Notes: generated by a model not told the origin, from the letters alone. A DNA stretch of 14,963 bases from Hemicentrotus pulcherrimus (GCA_003118195.1 BEXV01002222.1:50614-65576), one strand, 5' to 3'. Numbered from the stretch's first letter, positions 1-8,610 are shown. Numbers and translations are program-made.

Positions 1-410
1 TAACAGTAATATTATCAGTAATGTAATTATAATTATCAAAAAACACGAAAAACAAATAATTTTCACCAAAAAAAATTATCAAAAAAATCATTAAAAAAAA
101 AAATTGTTGAAAAAAAAATATTAAAAAATATCCAAAAAAATATCAAAATTGAGAATTATTTATTTTAAAAAAGGATATCAGCGGTATCGATCGCAGATAT
201 CGCATGCATCCAGCAAAAATAATTACATGGTAATTGACCAATCAGATTGCAGGGATTCTCCTACCCATCTTATAATAACGTTTTGTGCATCGATGTGTAC
301 ATGTCTAATATGTATTGCTTTTTTATTGTCAAAATGGTGGCTGTGAATGTGGAGAAGTACTTTCCCTTCCGTGGTCCGCTGTCTGGCTTTTTAGACATGT
401 CCCAACCGGT
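1..410. other. AT-rich non-coding stretch
   Basis: The first 145 bases are runs of A with interspersed TATC and AAAAT motifs. The rest is unremarkable AT-rich DNA. The short open frames here show no protein-like composition or recognisable motif. Bases 2-25 recur exactly at 10594-10617. No gene is supported. Confidence 0.6.
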
Positions 411-666
411 TGATTCCCACATGAAAAATCAGAGCGAAGCCCCAATCACTGGTTTAGAGTGATTGGTTCAAACAAGCGCACAAAATTAATATGCACGTAT
501 ACGCGCTGTACGTAGCAATACAAATCTATGTAGATTTGTACAGCGCGTACAGCGCGTATTGTTACGTACAGCCCGTATACGTGCATATTAATTTTGTGCG
601 CTTGTTTGAACCAATCACTCTACACCAGTGATTGGGGCTTCGCTCTGATTTTTCATGTGGGAATCA
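411..666. mobile_element. 256-bp palindromic fold-back element (MITE-like)
   Basis: The left arm starts TGATTCCCACATGAAAAATC and the right arm ends with its reverse complement. The arms are about 105 bp and nearly perfect, for example CAAGCGCACAAAATTAATAT against ATATTAATTTTGTGCGCTTG. The centre contains a smaller imperfect palindrome (ACAAATCTATGTAGATTTGT) and repeated GCGCGTAC motifs. Such structure is typical of a non-autonomous fold-back DNA transposon. No clear target-site duplication is visible, so the superfamily is not assigned. Open frames inside it are palindrome by-products. Confidence 0.8.
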
Positions 667-1020
667 GTGGGGTTTTGATTTTCGGTACGCACAGTTATTT
701 TCTGTGCTCCTGCTATACCGTACCTGTAGAAGTTCCGTCCAACGATGACTCAGTGACTTTGTCCCCCGACCTTTAGCGGTGGATTTGCTCAGCAAACGTC
801 TGGCAGTTTTTTGCAAGATTTAATTCGACTTTTTTTTTTACGTCGTCGACATCGCCATACATTTTACTTCGTACAGTGATAATAGACCATTTTGGTCTAC
901 GTTTTTTCTCACCCTTCATTATTGAATTGACAATCTTTTATCGACATATTTGTTTCCATCTCCGTCATCTGTTGTGTAGACTCGACACGTTGATCATTGG
1001 TCGTCTTCGTCGAGCATCAT
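667..1020. other. Intergenic sequence, nothing recognised
   Basis: There is mixed-composition DNA between the palindrome and the TCATC-rich tract. No homology, splice pattern or repeat structure stands out. The short open frame at 876-1061 is low-complexity toward its end and lacks protein motifs. Confidence 0.5.
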
Positions 1021-1190
1021 CTCACCATCATCTGATTCATCATCCACTTCAACATTACTGACTTATTTTTTTATTTACTGTCTCATCATCAACGAGACCT
1101 CATCGAGCGCATCACCGTCTTCTTCATCATCGCTGTCTTCAACATCGTCTCCGACATCATCACTGTCTTCTTCGTCGTCGCTGTCCTAGA
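1016..1190. repeat. TCATC-type degenerate trinucleotide tract, copy 1
   Basis: The plus strand is rich in CATCATC, CGTCGTC and TCTTC trinucleotides. Read on the minus strand this gives an acidic stretch of Asp, Glu and Ser residues. Bases 1133-1160 match 4833-4860 at 27 of 28 positions in the same orientation, so the two tracts are related and not merely similar in composition. It is more likely a dispersed simple repeat or relic of an acidic coding segment than an intact gene. Confidence 0.6.
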
Positions 1191-1249
1191 ATCCATGACA
1201 CATGCTCTGCCGACTGCTCCGCCCACAAAATGATCCGCAAAAAGCAACA

Positions 1250-1475
1250 ATTGCTCCGCGACATTTGCTCCGCGACATTTGCTCCGACGTCAAATGCTCC
1301 GCCGACAATTGCTCCGCCGACAATTGCTCCGCCGGCATTTGCTCCGACGACATTTGCTCCGCCGAGATTTGCTCCGACGACATTTGCTCCGCCGACATTT
1401 GCTCCTCCGACAATTGCTCCGCCGACATTGTTCCGCTGACAATTGCTCCGCCGACAATATTGCTCCTCCGACAGC
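1250..1475. repeat. 15-bp minisatellite, copy 1 (plus-strand GCTCCGCCGACATTT type)
   Basis: About 14 tandem units of 15 bp are present, consensus GCTCCGCCGACA(A/T)TT, with unit variants GACGAC, GCCGAG and CCTCCGAC. Decayed motifs AAATGCTCC continue to about 1596. The same unit, reverse-complemented, forms the array at 4636-4820. The unit length is a multiple of three and lacks stops in most frames, so it opens long frames on both strands (for example Ala-Pro-Pro-Thr-Phe on plus and Gly-Gly-Ala-Asn-Val on minus). These are by-products and I do not call a gene. Confidence 0.85.
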
Positions 1476-1609
1476 TCCGCCCCAAAGTGCCCTGTCCAAT
1501 TTAAATGCTCCAAAATTGCTCCTTCCCTAAAGTACCCCATTGAAGACAAATGCTCCGCCGACGTAGCTGAGTGCACCGTTAAAGACAAATGCTCCCTTTT
1601 GCAGCAAAA

Positions 1610-1700
1610 AGGAGATAGGAAGTAAGGAAAAGAAAAGAAAAGAAACGGAAAAGAAAACATGGAAAAGAAAAGGTCAAGAAAAGGCAAGGGCGAACAGGGA
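1610..1700. repeat. Purine-rich (AAAAG)n-like tract
   Basis: A degenerate AAAAG/GGAAAAG low-complexity stretch runs from the decayed end of the minisatellite. It has no coding value. Confidence 0.6.
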
Positions 1701-1879
1701 CACAAAATAGAATATAGGAAGATTTAATTTCCATATTTTTGCATTGGCTTATAACTTTGTGTTAGGACGGTGTCGATATAATTAATGACGGTAAACCCTG
1801 CCAGCGCGGCGTCGCGACACGTCAGGGAAAATGAGAAATAAAATGGAGTATGCAATATAGGCCTACATGCTCGTGAAAT

Positions 1880-2900
1880 AATCATTGATTAAAAAAAAGG
1901 GGTGGTAGGTAGGCAGATGGTTTCCAGTTATTATATGAAAAGGATGAAAATTCGCTTGCTCGCTACGCTAAAGCTTATACATTTTGTACATCAGTGATTA
2001 AAAAGCGATGCCGGGCACGCAGATGCTTTTCAATATGGCAAGCCAAAGAATTTCGACCATCCGCTAAGCTCGCTCGCCAACAAGGAATAAACAATCATCC
2101 TGAAATAATACTTGCCCGTTTGATTCAAAAGGGGCGTAATTTAGAAAGATTCTATTCAAGATTATAACCAATGATTTTTTACCTTCCTTGTTCGCCAATT
2201 AAAACAGTTAAAAACAAACAAAAAACGTCCTCTTAAATGTGTTTGTGCCTTCCCTTTCACGGGACAAGAAGACACAGTTACTTTATGGAAAAAATATGCC
2301 TATAATTATTATCAAAAGAGAAGTGCAAAAAAAAAAATCGCTCACTGTCTTGCTACGCTAACTCGCGATTATAATTTTAAACATTCATTTGACGAATGTG
2401 CAGCTCCTAAACGTCAGACGAAGAAGGGTGGAAGGCAGGTGCAGGATGCTATTCAACTTTGGTTTAAAACACTGTGAAAAGGTTGGGCAATATTTTGTCA
2501 ACACTTTGCCCAACGTTGTGCCAAAAGTCAACCCAACCATCTATTGGGCAATATTGTGCCCAGTGGTATTGGTAAACGTAATTCACACGTGCATAATTGT
2601 TTCGTATTTTGACCAAAATTTGGGCAAAGACATGACCCTTCAACTGCCCGACTACGGTAGCCCACTTGTTGGGAAAATCTTGACCAACTGTTGTGCAAAA
2701 TACGAAAATATTTCCCAATAGATGGTTGGGTTGACTATTAGCAAAGTGTTGGAAAATATTGCCCAACCTTTTCACAGTGAACGCTCGCTCGCCAGTTTAT
2801 GGTATAAACATGCTCATTTAATAAAGGAGGGAAATTAAGCAGGAAGATGCTAATCATTATTAATGATAAGTCTACATAATTTAGCTCTCTCTCTCGCTAT
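1880..2900. repeat. Degenerate dispersed or tandem repeats with CGCTCGCT core
   Basis: At least four units share a GCAGATGC-like motif followed about 38-47 bp later by a CGCT..CTCGCT motif. These lie at 1913 then 1953, 2019 then 2061, 2441 then 2782, and 2839 then 2883; an extra core is at 2339. In the third unit the motifs are separated by the 310-bp fold-back element, and subtracting it restores the usual spacing. The first two units also share a TGATTAAAAA lead-in and repeat at about 107 bp. Conceptual translations give partly similar peptides with stops, so the units could descend from coding repeats. Function is unknown. Confidence 0.5.
2470..2779. mobile_element. 310-bp palindromic element with CACTGTG termini (CACTA/CMC-like MITE)
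   Basis: Terminal inverted repeats begin CACTGTGAAAAGGTTGGGCA and end with the matching complement. Inner portions of the arms also pair, for example around ACCCAACCATCTATTGGG. CACTG/CACTA ends are typical of the CACTA-Mirage-Chapaev group. The flanks are AAA on the left and AAC on the right, so a 3-bp target duplication is imperfect. The element interrupts a degenerate repeat unit that is otherwise contiguous, which supports insertion. Open frames of about 100 codons on both strands arise from the palindrome. Confidence 0.75.
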
Positions 2901-3200
2901 ATACAAACCATCGCTTACCAAAGGGAATAAATATAACCTTAAATTATATTGCAAAAATCATTTTTTGTTGAAAGAAGGTCGACTCAAGGTTGAGAAAAGT
3001 TTGTTTATTACTTAAAAGCTTCTGCACCTTCTCCTCCCAAAACAGAATTGCGTCTTTCGTAAAGGTATCACTGTTTTTAATCAGTGTCTTCTCATCGGGG
3101 AATTAAAACGCATCCCCTTCTCAAAATGATGGACACGGCCCTGAATAACAACAACAAAACAACGCCATATTCTGTTAATATACAAATATACACTGCCTTG
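2900..3200. other. Intergenic, no gene recognised
   Basis: AT-rich sequence without coding or repeat signals that I can recognise. Confidence 0.5.
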
Positions 3201-3202
3201 AT

Positions 3203-3321
3203 AGGTTCTGGTTAGAACTATGCGCAAGAGGTGACTCCAATAGTACAATTTGCTGAGGGGCGCAGCCCCGAAGAAAATGATACTTTTGGAGTCACCGAGG
3301 CCCATAGTTTAACCAGTACCT
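3203..3321. mobile_element. 119-bp stem-loop element, MITE-like
   Basis: The left arm (AGGTTCTGGTTAGAACTATG onward) pairs with the right arm ending CCCATAGTTTAACCAGTACC over about 48 bp, including GGTGACTCCAA against TTGGAGTCACC. The loop contains its own GC-rich hairpin, GGGGCGCAGCCCC. The arms are imperfect, suggesting an old copy. No definite target duplication is visible. A short minus-strand open frame across it is a by-product. Confidence 0.65.
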
Positions 3322-3600
3322 CGAATAGAAGGTGTTTCAGTGATCGATTTGAATTCATTTTTATTAAGTCGATCAAGTAGATTGATTATATTTATGTTTA
3401 GCGCCATCTAGAGGCTACTAAATTCGTGTGACGAAATGGCACCCTTTTTGATTTCCAGAGAAAAATCTATTGATATTGGAGGCATCCTTGTGTAATATGG
3501 GTGTTAGATGCACTTAGAAGGCAGAATGAAGGTATGTAATGATGTAATGTCATGAATGTTGTATATAAGTGCTGTCATGATCCGATATTCTATGATTAAG

Positions 3601-3725
3601 TACCTTTCATTCGCACCTAACTCGCTACATGGATGTAACTTACATTGCACAGTAGCCGAGACCGTCGCTCACATATCAAATGTCATTGTTATGTAATGTA
3701 CACTACGACATGCGAGTGAAAGGTA
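3601..3725. mobile_element. 125-bp element with 15-bp terminal inverted repeats
   Basis: The ends are TACCTTTCATTCGCA and TGCGAGTGAAAGGTA, complementary at 14 of 15 positions. The interior has weaker self-complementarity around TGTAATGTACA-like motifs. It is short and non-coding, consistent with a MITE. No convincing target-site duplication was found, so the class is open. Confidence 0.5.
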
Positions 3726-4245
3726 CACGTATGCAAGAATGTAAACAAAGATTTGCCTAGTTTGAGTTAATGTACAAAGATGAGTACTTGGGGTGCATAA
3801 TAAGAGAAAGTTGTTATATGATTTATACAAGTTTATATTGATAATTAATAGATGGTTTAGTTATAAAGATACATGCTGTAATTATGAACAGAATTAGGAC
3901 GTATATCAGAAGTCTGACTGAGTTTGATTAAGCATACATGTATAGTAACAAACAGTTAGAATTGTATTTAGTTTATATGCAGTACAAGTAAATGTGTGAG
4001 ATCAGGAAAGGTTAAAACAAGGGGTTAATCGGCTGTAAGGTGCATTTTATTGATAAGAGTCACCAGGTTTACTCTAATGATTTGTTTATTCATGAACAGT
4101 TGATTTATGATTCGTTCGATCTATTTTCATTTTTCATTTGTGCAGTTTTTACGGAGCTTTGGAGCAAAGAGAGAATTGGAAAAATAAAGAACGACCAATA
4201 ACAAAGTTAAAGATGCTTCCGCTACAGAAGGCATGGTATATTTGT
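3726..4245. other. Intergenic, no gene recognised
   Basis: About 520 bp of AT-rich DNA without an open frame of note, splice signals supporting an exon, or repeats I can identify. Confidence 0.5.
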
Positions 4246-4533
4246 TTTATATCCTGCATCAAAAATTAAATTAAAAAAAAAAAAAAAAAAAANAGAAAAA
4301 AATGACAAATTTTATCTAAAAAGATTAAAAATATTTTGTTTTCATAAAATTAAGATTTGAAAAAAAAATTGAATCATTTCTACAACAAAAATCACTTTTT
4401 TTTTCAACTCCCAAATAGTAAACCAAAATAGTACTCTCATATAGTACTTTCGAAAAATAGGTCAAATATTTCTGGCCATGTGATGAGCTCTCAACCAATC
4501 GTAAGCCAACAAATTTTTGATGCAGGATATAAA
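4246..4533. repeat. Segment bounded by a 22-bp perfect inverted repeat
   Basis: TTTATATCCTGCATCAAAAA(TT) at 4246-4267 is the exact reverse complement of bases 4512-4533. The enclosed 288 bp begin with a poly-A run broken by an N at 4293 and are AT-rich without coding signal. This could be a small DNA transposon with terminal inverted repeats or a rearranged fragment. No target duplication is apparent. Confidence 0.5.
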
Positions 4534-4539
4534 TTGTTA

Positions 4540-4614
4540 TATTCATGTCATATTTGTAATGTGTCTTATGAAAGAAAGATAAATAAAACTTGAACTTGAA
4601 CTTGAACTTGAAAA
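4540..4614 (+). mobile_element. 3' tail of a non-LTR retroposon with (TTGAAC)n
   Basis: The sequence GAAAGAAAGATAAATAAAAC is followed by four ACTTGA-type hexamer units (4588-4612). An AATAAA motif followed by a short (TTGAAC)n or (TTGAAT)n microsatellite is a common 3' terminus of invertebrate LINEs and their SINE partners. Only the tail is recognisable; the upstream limit is uncertain. It abuts the minisatellite that follows. Confidence 0.6.
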
Positions 4615-4635
4615 TAACCCATGAAAGAAATATTA

Positions 4636-4820
4636 TCGGCGGAGCAAATGTAGGTGGAGCATTTGTCGGCGGAGCAAATGTCGGCGGAGCAATTGTCGGC
4701 GGAGCAAATGTCGGCGGAGCAATTGTCGGCGGAGCAAATGTCGGCGGAGCAAATGTCGGCGGAGCAATGGCAGGCGGAGCAATTGTCGCTTTTTGCGGAG
4801 CATTTGTCATTGGAGTAATG
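4636..4820. repeat. 15-bp minisatellite, copy 2 (inverted relative to copy 1)
   Basis: About eleven units of consensus GGCGGAGCAAATGTC are present, alternating with GCAATTGTC and one GCAATGGCA. It is the reverse complement of the array at 1250-1475. Both arrays end in the same junction, a GCAATTGT unit followed by GCTTTTTGCGGA, so they share ancestry. Units are more homogeneous than in copy 1, suggesting more recent turnover. The open frames on both strands follow from the period of 15. Confidence 0.85.
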
Positions 4821-4829
4821 TGTCGGGTT

Positions 4830-4950
4830 ACCCTGTCTTCATCATCGTCTCCGACATCATCGCCGTCGTCGGCATCATCGCTGACTTCATAGTCATCCTC
4901 GTCATCATCATCCATGTCATCATTGTCACCGTTATCATCAGCATCATCAA
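4830..4950. repeat. TCATC-type trinucleotide tract, copy 2
   Basis: CATCATC/GTCATC trinucleotides read on the minus strand as a run of Asp and Glu residues (MDDDDEDDYEVSDDADDG). It lies against the minisatellite, as in copy 1, but its orientation relative to the array is reversed. Its frame is the one that would continue the L1 ORF1-like frame if the insertion at 4955-5394 were removed. Confidence 0.6.
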
Positions 4951-4954
4951 GCTT

Positions 4955-5394
4955 AACTCCGCCGTAGCTGATCTGGTATTTTGAACGCTTTATTTTGATG
5001 ATCCCCTTTGTGTTTGATCTTGATGACTGATTATTGTTATTGTTGTGTATGATTGATTATTGTATTATATCGTGTATTCTTGGAAGGTGACGGATATTAA
5101 CCTCCAGGGTGTTTCATACGCCCTTGGAACGATTCCGTCGACTATTTTTATCCAGTGATATATTTATGAAAATTATTTGCCGTCTGGGGGAGTTCTTCCC
5201 TCCGGAGACATTTGATTATTGTGTGTATTTGTTGGTGTATCCACCAACGATTATACGAACCTTGATAATTTGTGTTGATTATCTTTAGTAAACCGTTGTA
5301 ATTAATTATATAACTTGATTGTTTAATAGTGTAGTTTATTCCTCGTGAGATCGTGAAGTTAAAAAAGTACGACCTTCGCTAGGGGAGTTCTACA
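4955..5394. mobile_element. Insertion resembling a solo LTR
   Basis: The segment has terminal inverted motifs AACTCC and GGAGTT and lies between direct repeats CAAGCTT (4948-4954 and 5393-5399). If the right end is read as ...TTCTACA, the target duplication is AGCTT, the 5-bp size usual for LTR elements. The expected TGTAG at the left end is missing. It contains no open frame of note and an internal GGGGGAG/CTCC hairpin near 5190. It interrupts the ORF1-like frame at Gln-Lys-Leu. A solo LTR with a damaged left terminus is my preferred reading; another short transposon is possible. Confidence 0.45.
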
Positions 5395-5939
5395 AGCTTC
5401 TGTCTGGTGTGTGACATCTTCTTGCGTAGGTCCAATATCTCCTTAGGTAGCATTTCATCAATAAATATGGGATTCTCCTTATCCTCATAGACGAATGGTT
5501 TGTTGTTTTGTAGTTTTCGGGCACTTGCGTGTACGGCACTTCTTGTGGTATAACGATTGAACACAACCATTATCGGGCGAGGAGCCCCTCGTTTGGATGC
5601 CTGACTAGAGCGACGTGCCCTCTCTATACGCAGGTATCCCTTCAGATCAAGATGTGACTCTGCAAAGGACTGGATCAGCCCTTCACAATTTCCTTTCTCA
5701 CAGCCCTCAGGGAAGCCAAAGTATACAGCTGTGCATCTCATTTCTCTAGCTGCAAGATCAACAAAGCGTTCCTTCATTCTTTGATTTTCTTTCTCAAGCA
5801 CTTTTACACATTCTTTTTTTCTCCATTTAATTAGCTCAATCTCGTGCTGTTGTTTGTCTTTCAATTTGTCGATGTCTTTCCTGTTTTCACCTATCTTCTG
5901 TAGAGCCACGTCTAGTCTGGATGTCAAGTTATTATTCAT
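5379..5939 (-). pseudogene. L1-like ORF1 protein (RNA-binding), C-terminally truncated
   Basis: ORF1p of L1-type LINEs is a trimeric RNA-binding chaperone that packages element RNA. Numbering from the ATG at 5939, about residues 5-60 form a charged coiled coil (IGENRKDIDKLKDKQ region). An RRM-like part follows (RCTAVYFGFPEG), then the C-terminal domain with IERARR, APRPIMVVFNRYTTR and PIFIDEMLPKEILDLRKK. These match the order seen in L1 ORF1 proteins. An in-frame stop at 5976-5978 precedes the start, so the 5' end may be complete. After about 182 codons the frame runs into an insertion and stops (QKL then VELP and TAG), losing the family's end. No ORF2 reverse transcriptase is visible downstream, so this is a dead fragment. 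Confidence 0.8.
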
Positions 5940-5948
5940 TTTGTCCAC

Positions 5949-6339
5949 TTTACTGTTTGTATTGTCTTTTTTTGTTCATAATCGTCCTAAGCAATTCCTT
6001 TGTATCGTTAGCTGCGGTGTTAATTACTAGCTTGCCTTATCTCCGTTGCCGCCGTTTGTTGTTTCTTGTCAACATACCGCTGACAGATTCCACGCCAAGA
6101 GCTTCGGGATAGATTTATCGATGTGTCCGGCAGGTACTTCACTCGATAATGCTTTGAGTATCCATTTTGTTCCCGCTACTGTCCATAATTTCTGCTTCTT
6201 TATCTGATTTGATTCCAGGTTGTTCATTTAGCGATGTATTTGGGTTCTCTATAAGATCCTTTTCTTAGCACACATTTCTGCTTTTTTCCCAAGAAGTGCG
6301 CCATCTTGAGCACCTATATTCATTTATTCATTCATTCTG
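5949..6339. other. Possible 5' flank of the ORF1 copy
   Basis: This sequence lies upstream of the minus-strand ORF1 and may include its 5' untranslated region. No domain or promoter motif is recognisable. A minor plus-strand open frame (5921-6112) overlaps ORF1 antisense and looks spurious. Confidence 0.35.
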
Positions 6340-6446
6340 TTTAGATTAATCATGTAATTTATTGTATAATTGATTGTTGTAAAGCGAATAGAGAATTTAT
6401 TATTATGCGCTTTATAAAAATTACTTTATTATTATTATTATTATTC
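6340..6446 (+). mobile_element. 3' end of an L2/CR1-type LINE or related SINE, with (ATT)n tail
   Basis: The sequence TTGTAAAGCGAATAGAGAAT is followed by TATTATGCGCTTTATAAAAA and then a (TTA)n microsatellite at 6425-6446. A GTAAAGCGC...GCGCTATATAAA stem followed by (ATT)n is a widespread 3' terminus of L2/CR1-like retroposons in marine invertebrates. Only this terminal portion is present or recognisable, as expected for a 5'-truncated insertion. Confidence 0.65.
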
Positions 6447-6659
6447 TAAATGGTTTATTTCAAATAAAACTTTCATCGCGGCGTTTAGCCGAATTACACA
6501 AGTTTACAAACAAAACTAATAACGCATAGGCCTAATGTAATTAATAACATTGCATGATAGATATATTAATTTTGAAAAAGAAAATCGGTATACATACGAG
6601 AAATATGACTTATTGCAACATAATTATTTCCACGTTACTATGACACATGGGAAACGCTT

Positions 6660-7140
6660 GAGCTACTTAAATTCAGCTGTCTTCGCCGACACCGTGGTCC
6701 CATGAAGATGTAATCGTACTATATACGATGGCTACACGATGGCATATTTGCGAGGACTTCACGTAGTCGTGTTGCCTTCCAAAGACATTCGGGCAGCTTC
6801 TTGTTTCCTACGAATTGTCTTCGTGAGGTGATATGCCCGATGGCACCGATGCTCACACGAAGTAATTACGAAGATTACACGATTTGACAAGATGCCCTCA
6901 CGGTGGCTTTACGAAGGGCAACATGGACAAACGAATACAACACGAAAATGAACCTTCGCAAGCTCTTCGGGCAATTTGTTGGCACGCCAAAGATTTTGCC
7001 ATTGCTCACGAAGTTGCTGCCGGAGCCTAAAAAAAGCCACCGGCGGTCATAGTTTACGATTGCTTCAGACGCCATCACGAATGGCCCGATGTGTTTACGA
7101 TCACTATCAGAGCCGAATTTGAAATTTTCCTTCATCGTGT
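6660..7140. other. ACGA/TCGT-rich segment of unknown nature
   Basis: This stretch is clearly richer in CpG than its AT-rich neighbours, with many ACGA, CGAAG, TTCGTG and TACGA words on both strands. An 86-codon minus-strand frame (6875-7135) has no motif I recognise. It may be an old transposon or repeat fragment with a distinct base composition. Confidence 0.4.
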
Positions 7141-7990
7141 GTCCATCTTATGTCAACTTCGGGACAGTATTCTCGAGTGAGATTCTTGACCCGTATTCTT
7201 GTTAGTCTCATAGTTGATATTATAGTTAAACAGTTGAACGTCTGGGTATCATAGGCTTAAAGAGAAGGTTGAGTTCTGGGAAGAGGTAAAAAATTATTTG
7301 TGAGCGTTATCATTGTTATTATGCAAGAGTGGAAGAACATCAGATTAAACATGTTCCTTGAAAAGCATGGCTCTTCAAATGCCTTCATATTCTAGATATG
7401 ACATAAAATACGTAAAAATCGGAGCGGGGGGGGGGGGGGNGGGGGGGGGGGGGGGAAGTTTTTTTTCGCCATGTGCTCGTGTTGTCCCATGAACATCATT
7501 CTGTGTACAGTGCTTGTAACATTGCCAAGATTTGGCCATATTTCTTATCATTTTGATAATTCCAGAACCTTGCAATACATACGAATACTTATATACTAGA
7601 TGATCAACCTTTCCTGATAAATTCCACACCGTTTCTTTCACAACGCAATCCCATGACTAGAACTCAATCTTATCTTTAACGGTTGCGAGCCAACATGTCT
7701 GCATGCGTACGATTTGAAACCGATTTGTAATTTTTTTTTCTCGATCAAAGGCCACCAATAAACCCGCAATTTTCAGCTCTGCCATCTAGTTTAAAACACT
7801 GGCTCATCACTAAGACGTTACATTTTAGAACTTTCAAATCTGATAATTTTACAATATATTTGTCAATCATAGCTATGCGCAGTGGGTTTTTTGTAAAAAT
7901 GGCTATGCTTCGCCCCTACAAGTGATGCTATCGGAAGTACGCCCTCTACTATTTATCAGAATCCCTGGGTTCATTGTTCTGCATTTTCAT
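7141..7990. other. Intergenic, with a poly-G tract
   Basis: A run of about 30 G containing one N lies at 7426-7455; the minus-strand frame across it encodes poly-proline and is not credible. The rest has no recognisable gene. The N marks an uncertain homopolymer in the assembly. Confidence 0.5.
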
Positions 7991-7995
7991 CCGAC

Positions 7996-8100
7996 CAGGC
8001 TGCGAATTTTTTTCTTCCCAAACAGGTTTACCTACGAGGGTAAATTCCTGCCTCCTGATTGGTTCAGAGGTACGCATCATGAATATTCATGACTGAGCTG
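7996..8100. repeat. Dispersed repeat, copy 1 (partner near 14041-14155)
   Basis: AGGTTTACCTACGAGGGTAA through CGCATCATGAATATTCATGA (8024-8093) matches the reverse complement of 14041-14113 at roughly 85 percent by eye. A preceding AGGCTGCGAAT...TTCCCAAAC block (7997-8023) also recurs at 14131-14156, but in the same orientation. The element class is not known. Confidence 0.65.
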
Positions 8101-8174
8101 CAAAGATAATGACGGGCGGATCGCGCCATAAATATGATAACTATACAACTATACATCCATCGAATGGATGTAAG

Positions 8175-8610
8175 GTTTTAACCAATCAGAACGCAGGAAA
8201 CTGTACAACTATACAATTATACGACTATACAACCATACATCCATAGAACGCATGTAAGGTTGTTATGTTTGCGGGCCGAAATGCCTTAATTGCGAACAAC
8301 CATACATCAATTCAGCTCTATGGCTGCACGGTTTTAACAAATCACAATGCAGGAAACTATACAGCCATGGCGGCGCATGTCTGTATAGTTTTATGCTTGT
8401 ATGGTTTTAACCAATCACAATGCAGGAAACTATACACCCATGGCGGTGAGAATGTCTGTATAGTTTTATGCCTGTACGGTTTTAACCAATCATAATGCAG
8501 GAAACTATACAGCCATGGCCGGCGGCGGAAATGTCTGTATAGTTTTATGCCTGTACGGTTTTAACCAATCACAATGCAGGAAACTATACAGCCATGGCGG
8601 CCATAAAACT
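8175..8610 (+). repeat. Tandem repeats of about 72-84 bp, six units
   Basis: Units start with GTTTTAACCAATCACAATGC and begin at 8175, 8259 (decayed), 8331, 8404, 8479 and 8558. Each well-kept unit carries a CCAAT motif, AGGAAACTATACAGCCATGG and a complementary CTGTATAGTTTTATG, so every unit can form a small hairpin. The last unit supplies the ATG of the gene that follows, in the context GCCATGGCGG. The 76-codon frame 8265-8495 is a translation of these repeats and not a gene. A promoter role is possible but only inferred. Confidence 0.8.

Noticed and set aside
1250..1475. CRISPR-like array
   Set aside because: The units are contiguous 15-bp repeats without unique spacers, in eukaryotic-type sequence.
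1160..1705. 181-codon minus-strand frame with GGANV repeats resembling pentapeptide-repeat proteins
   Set aside because: The 15-bp minisatellite opens frames on both strands; the flanking parts are low-complexity and lack any conserved domain. Copy 2 gives the same peptide pattern in non-homologous surroundings.
2389..2775. 110- and 103-codon frames on opposite strands
   Set aside because: Both lie mostly inside the 310-bp palindrome and mirror each other.
4325..4915. 196-codon minus-strand frame as an independent gene
   Set aside because: It consists of an acidic tract, a minisatellite, a microsatellite tail and AT-rich sequence. Only its first part is discussed, as a possible continuation of ORF1.
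7375..7641. Minus-strand frame with a proline run
   Set aside because: The prolines come from a poly-G tract with an N of uncertain length; no motif is present.
8265..8495. 76-codon plus-strand frame with repeated CIVLCLYGFNQS
   Set aside because: It is the translation of the tandem repeats of about 75 bp.
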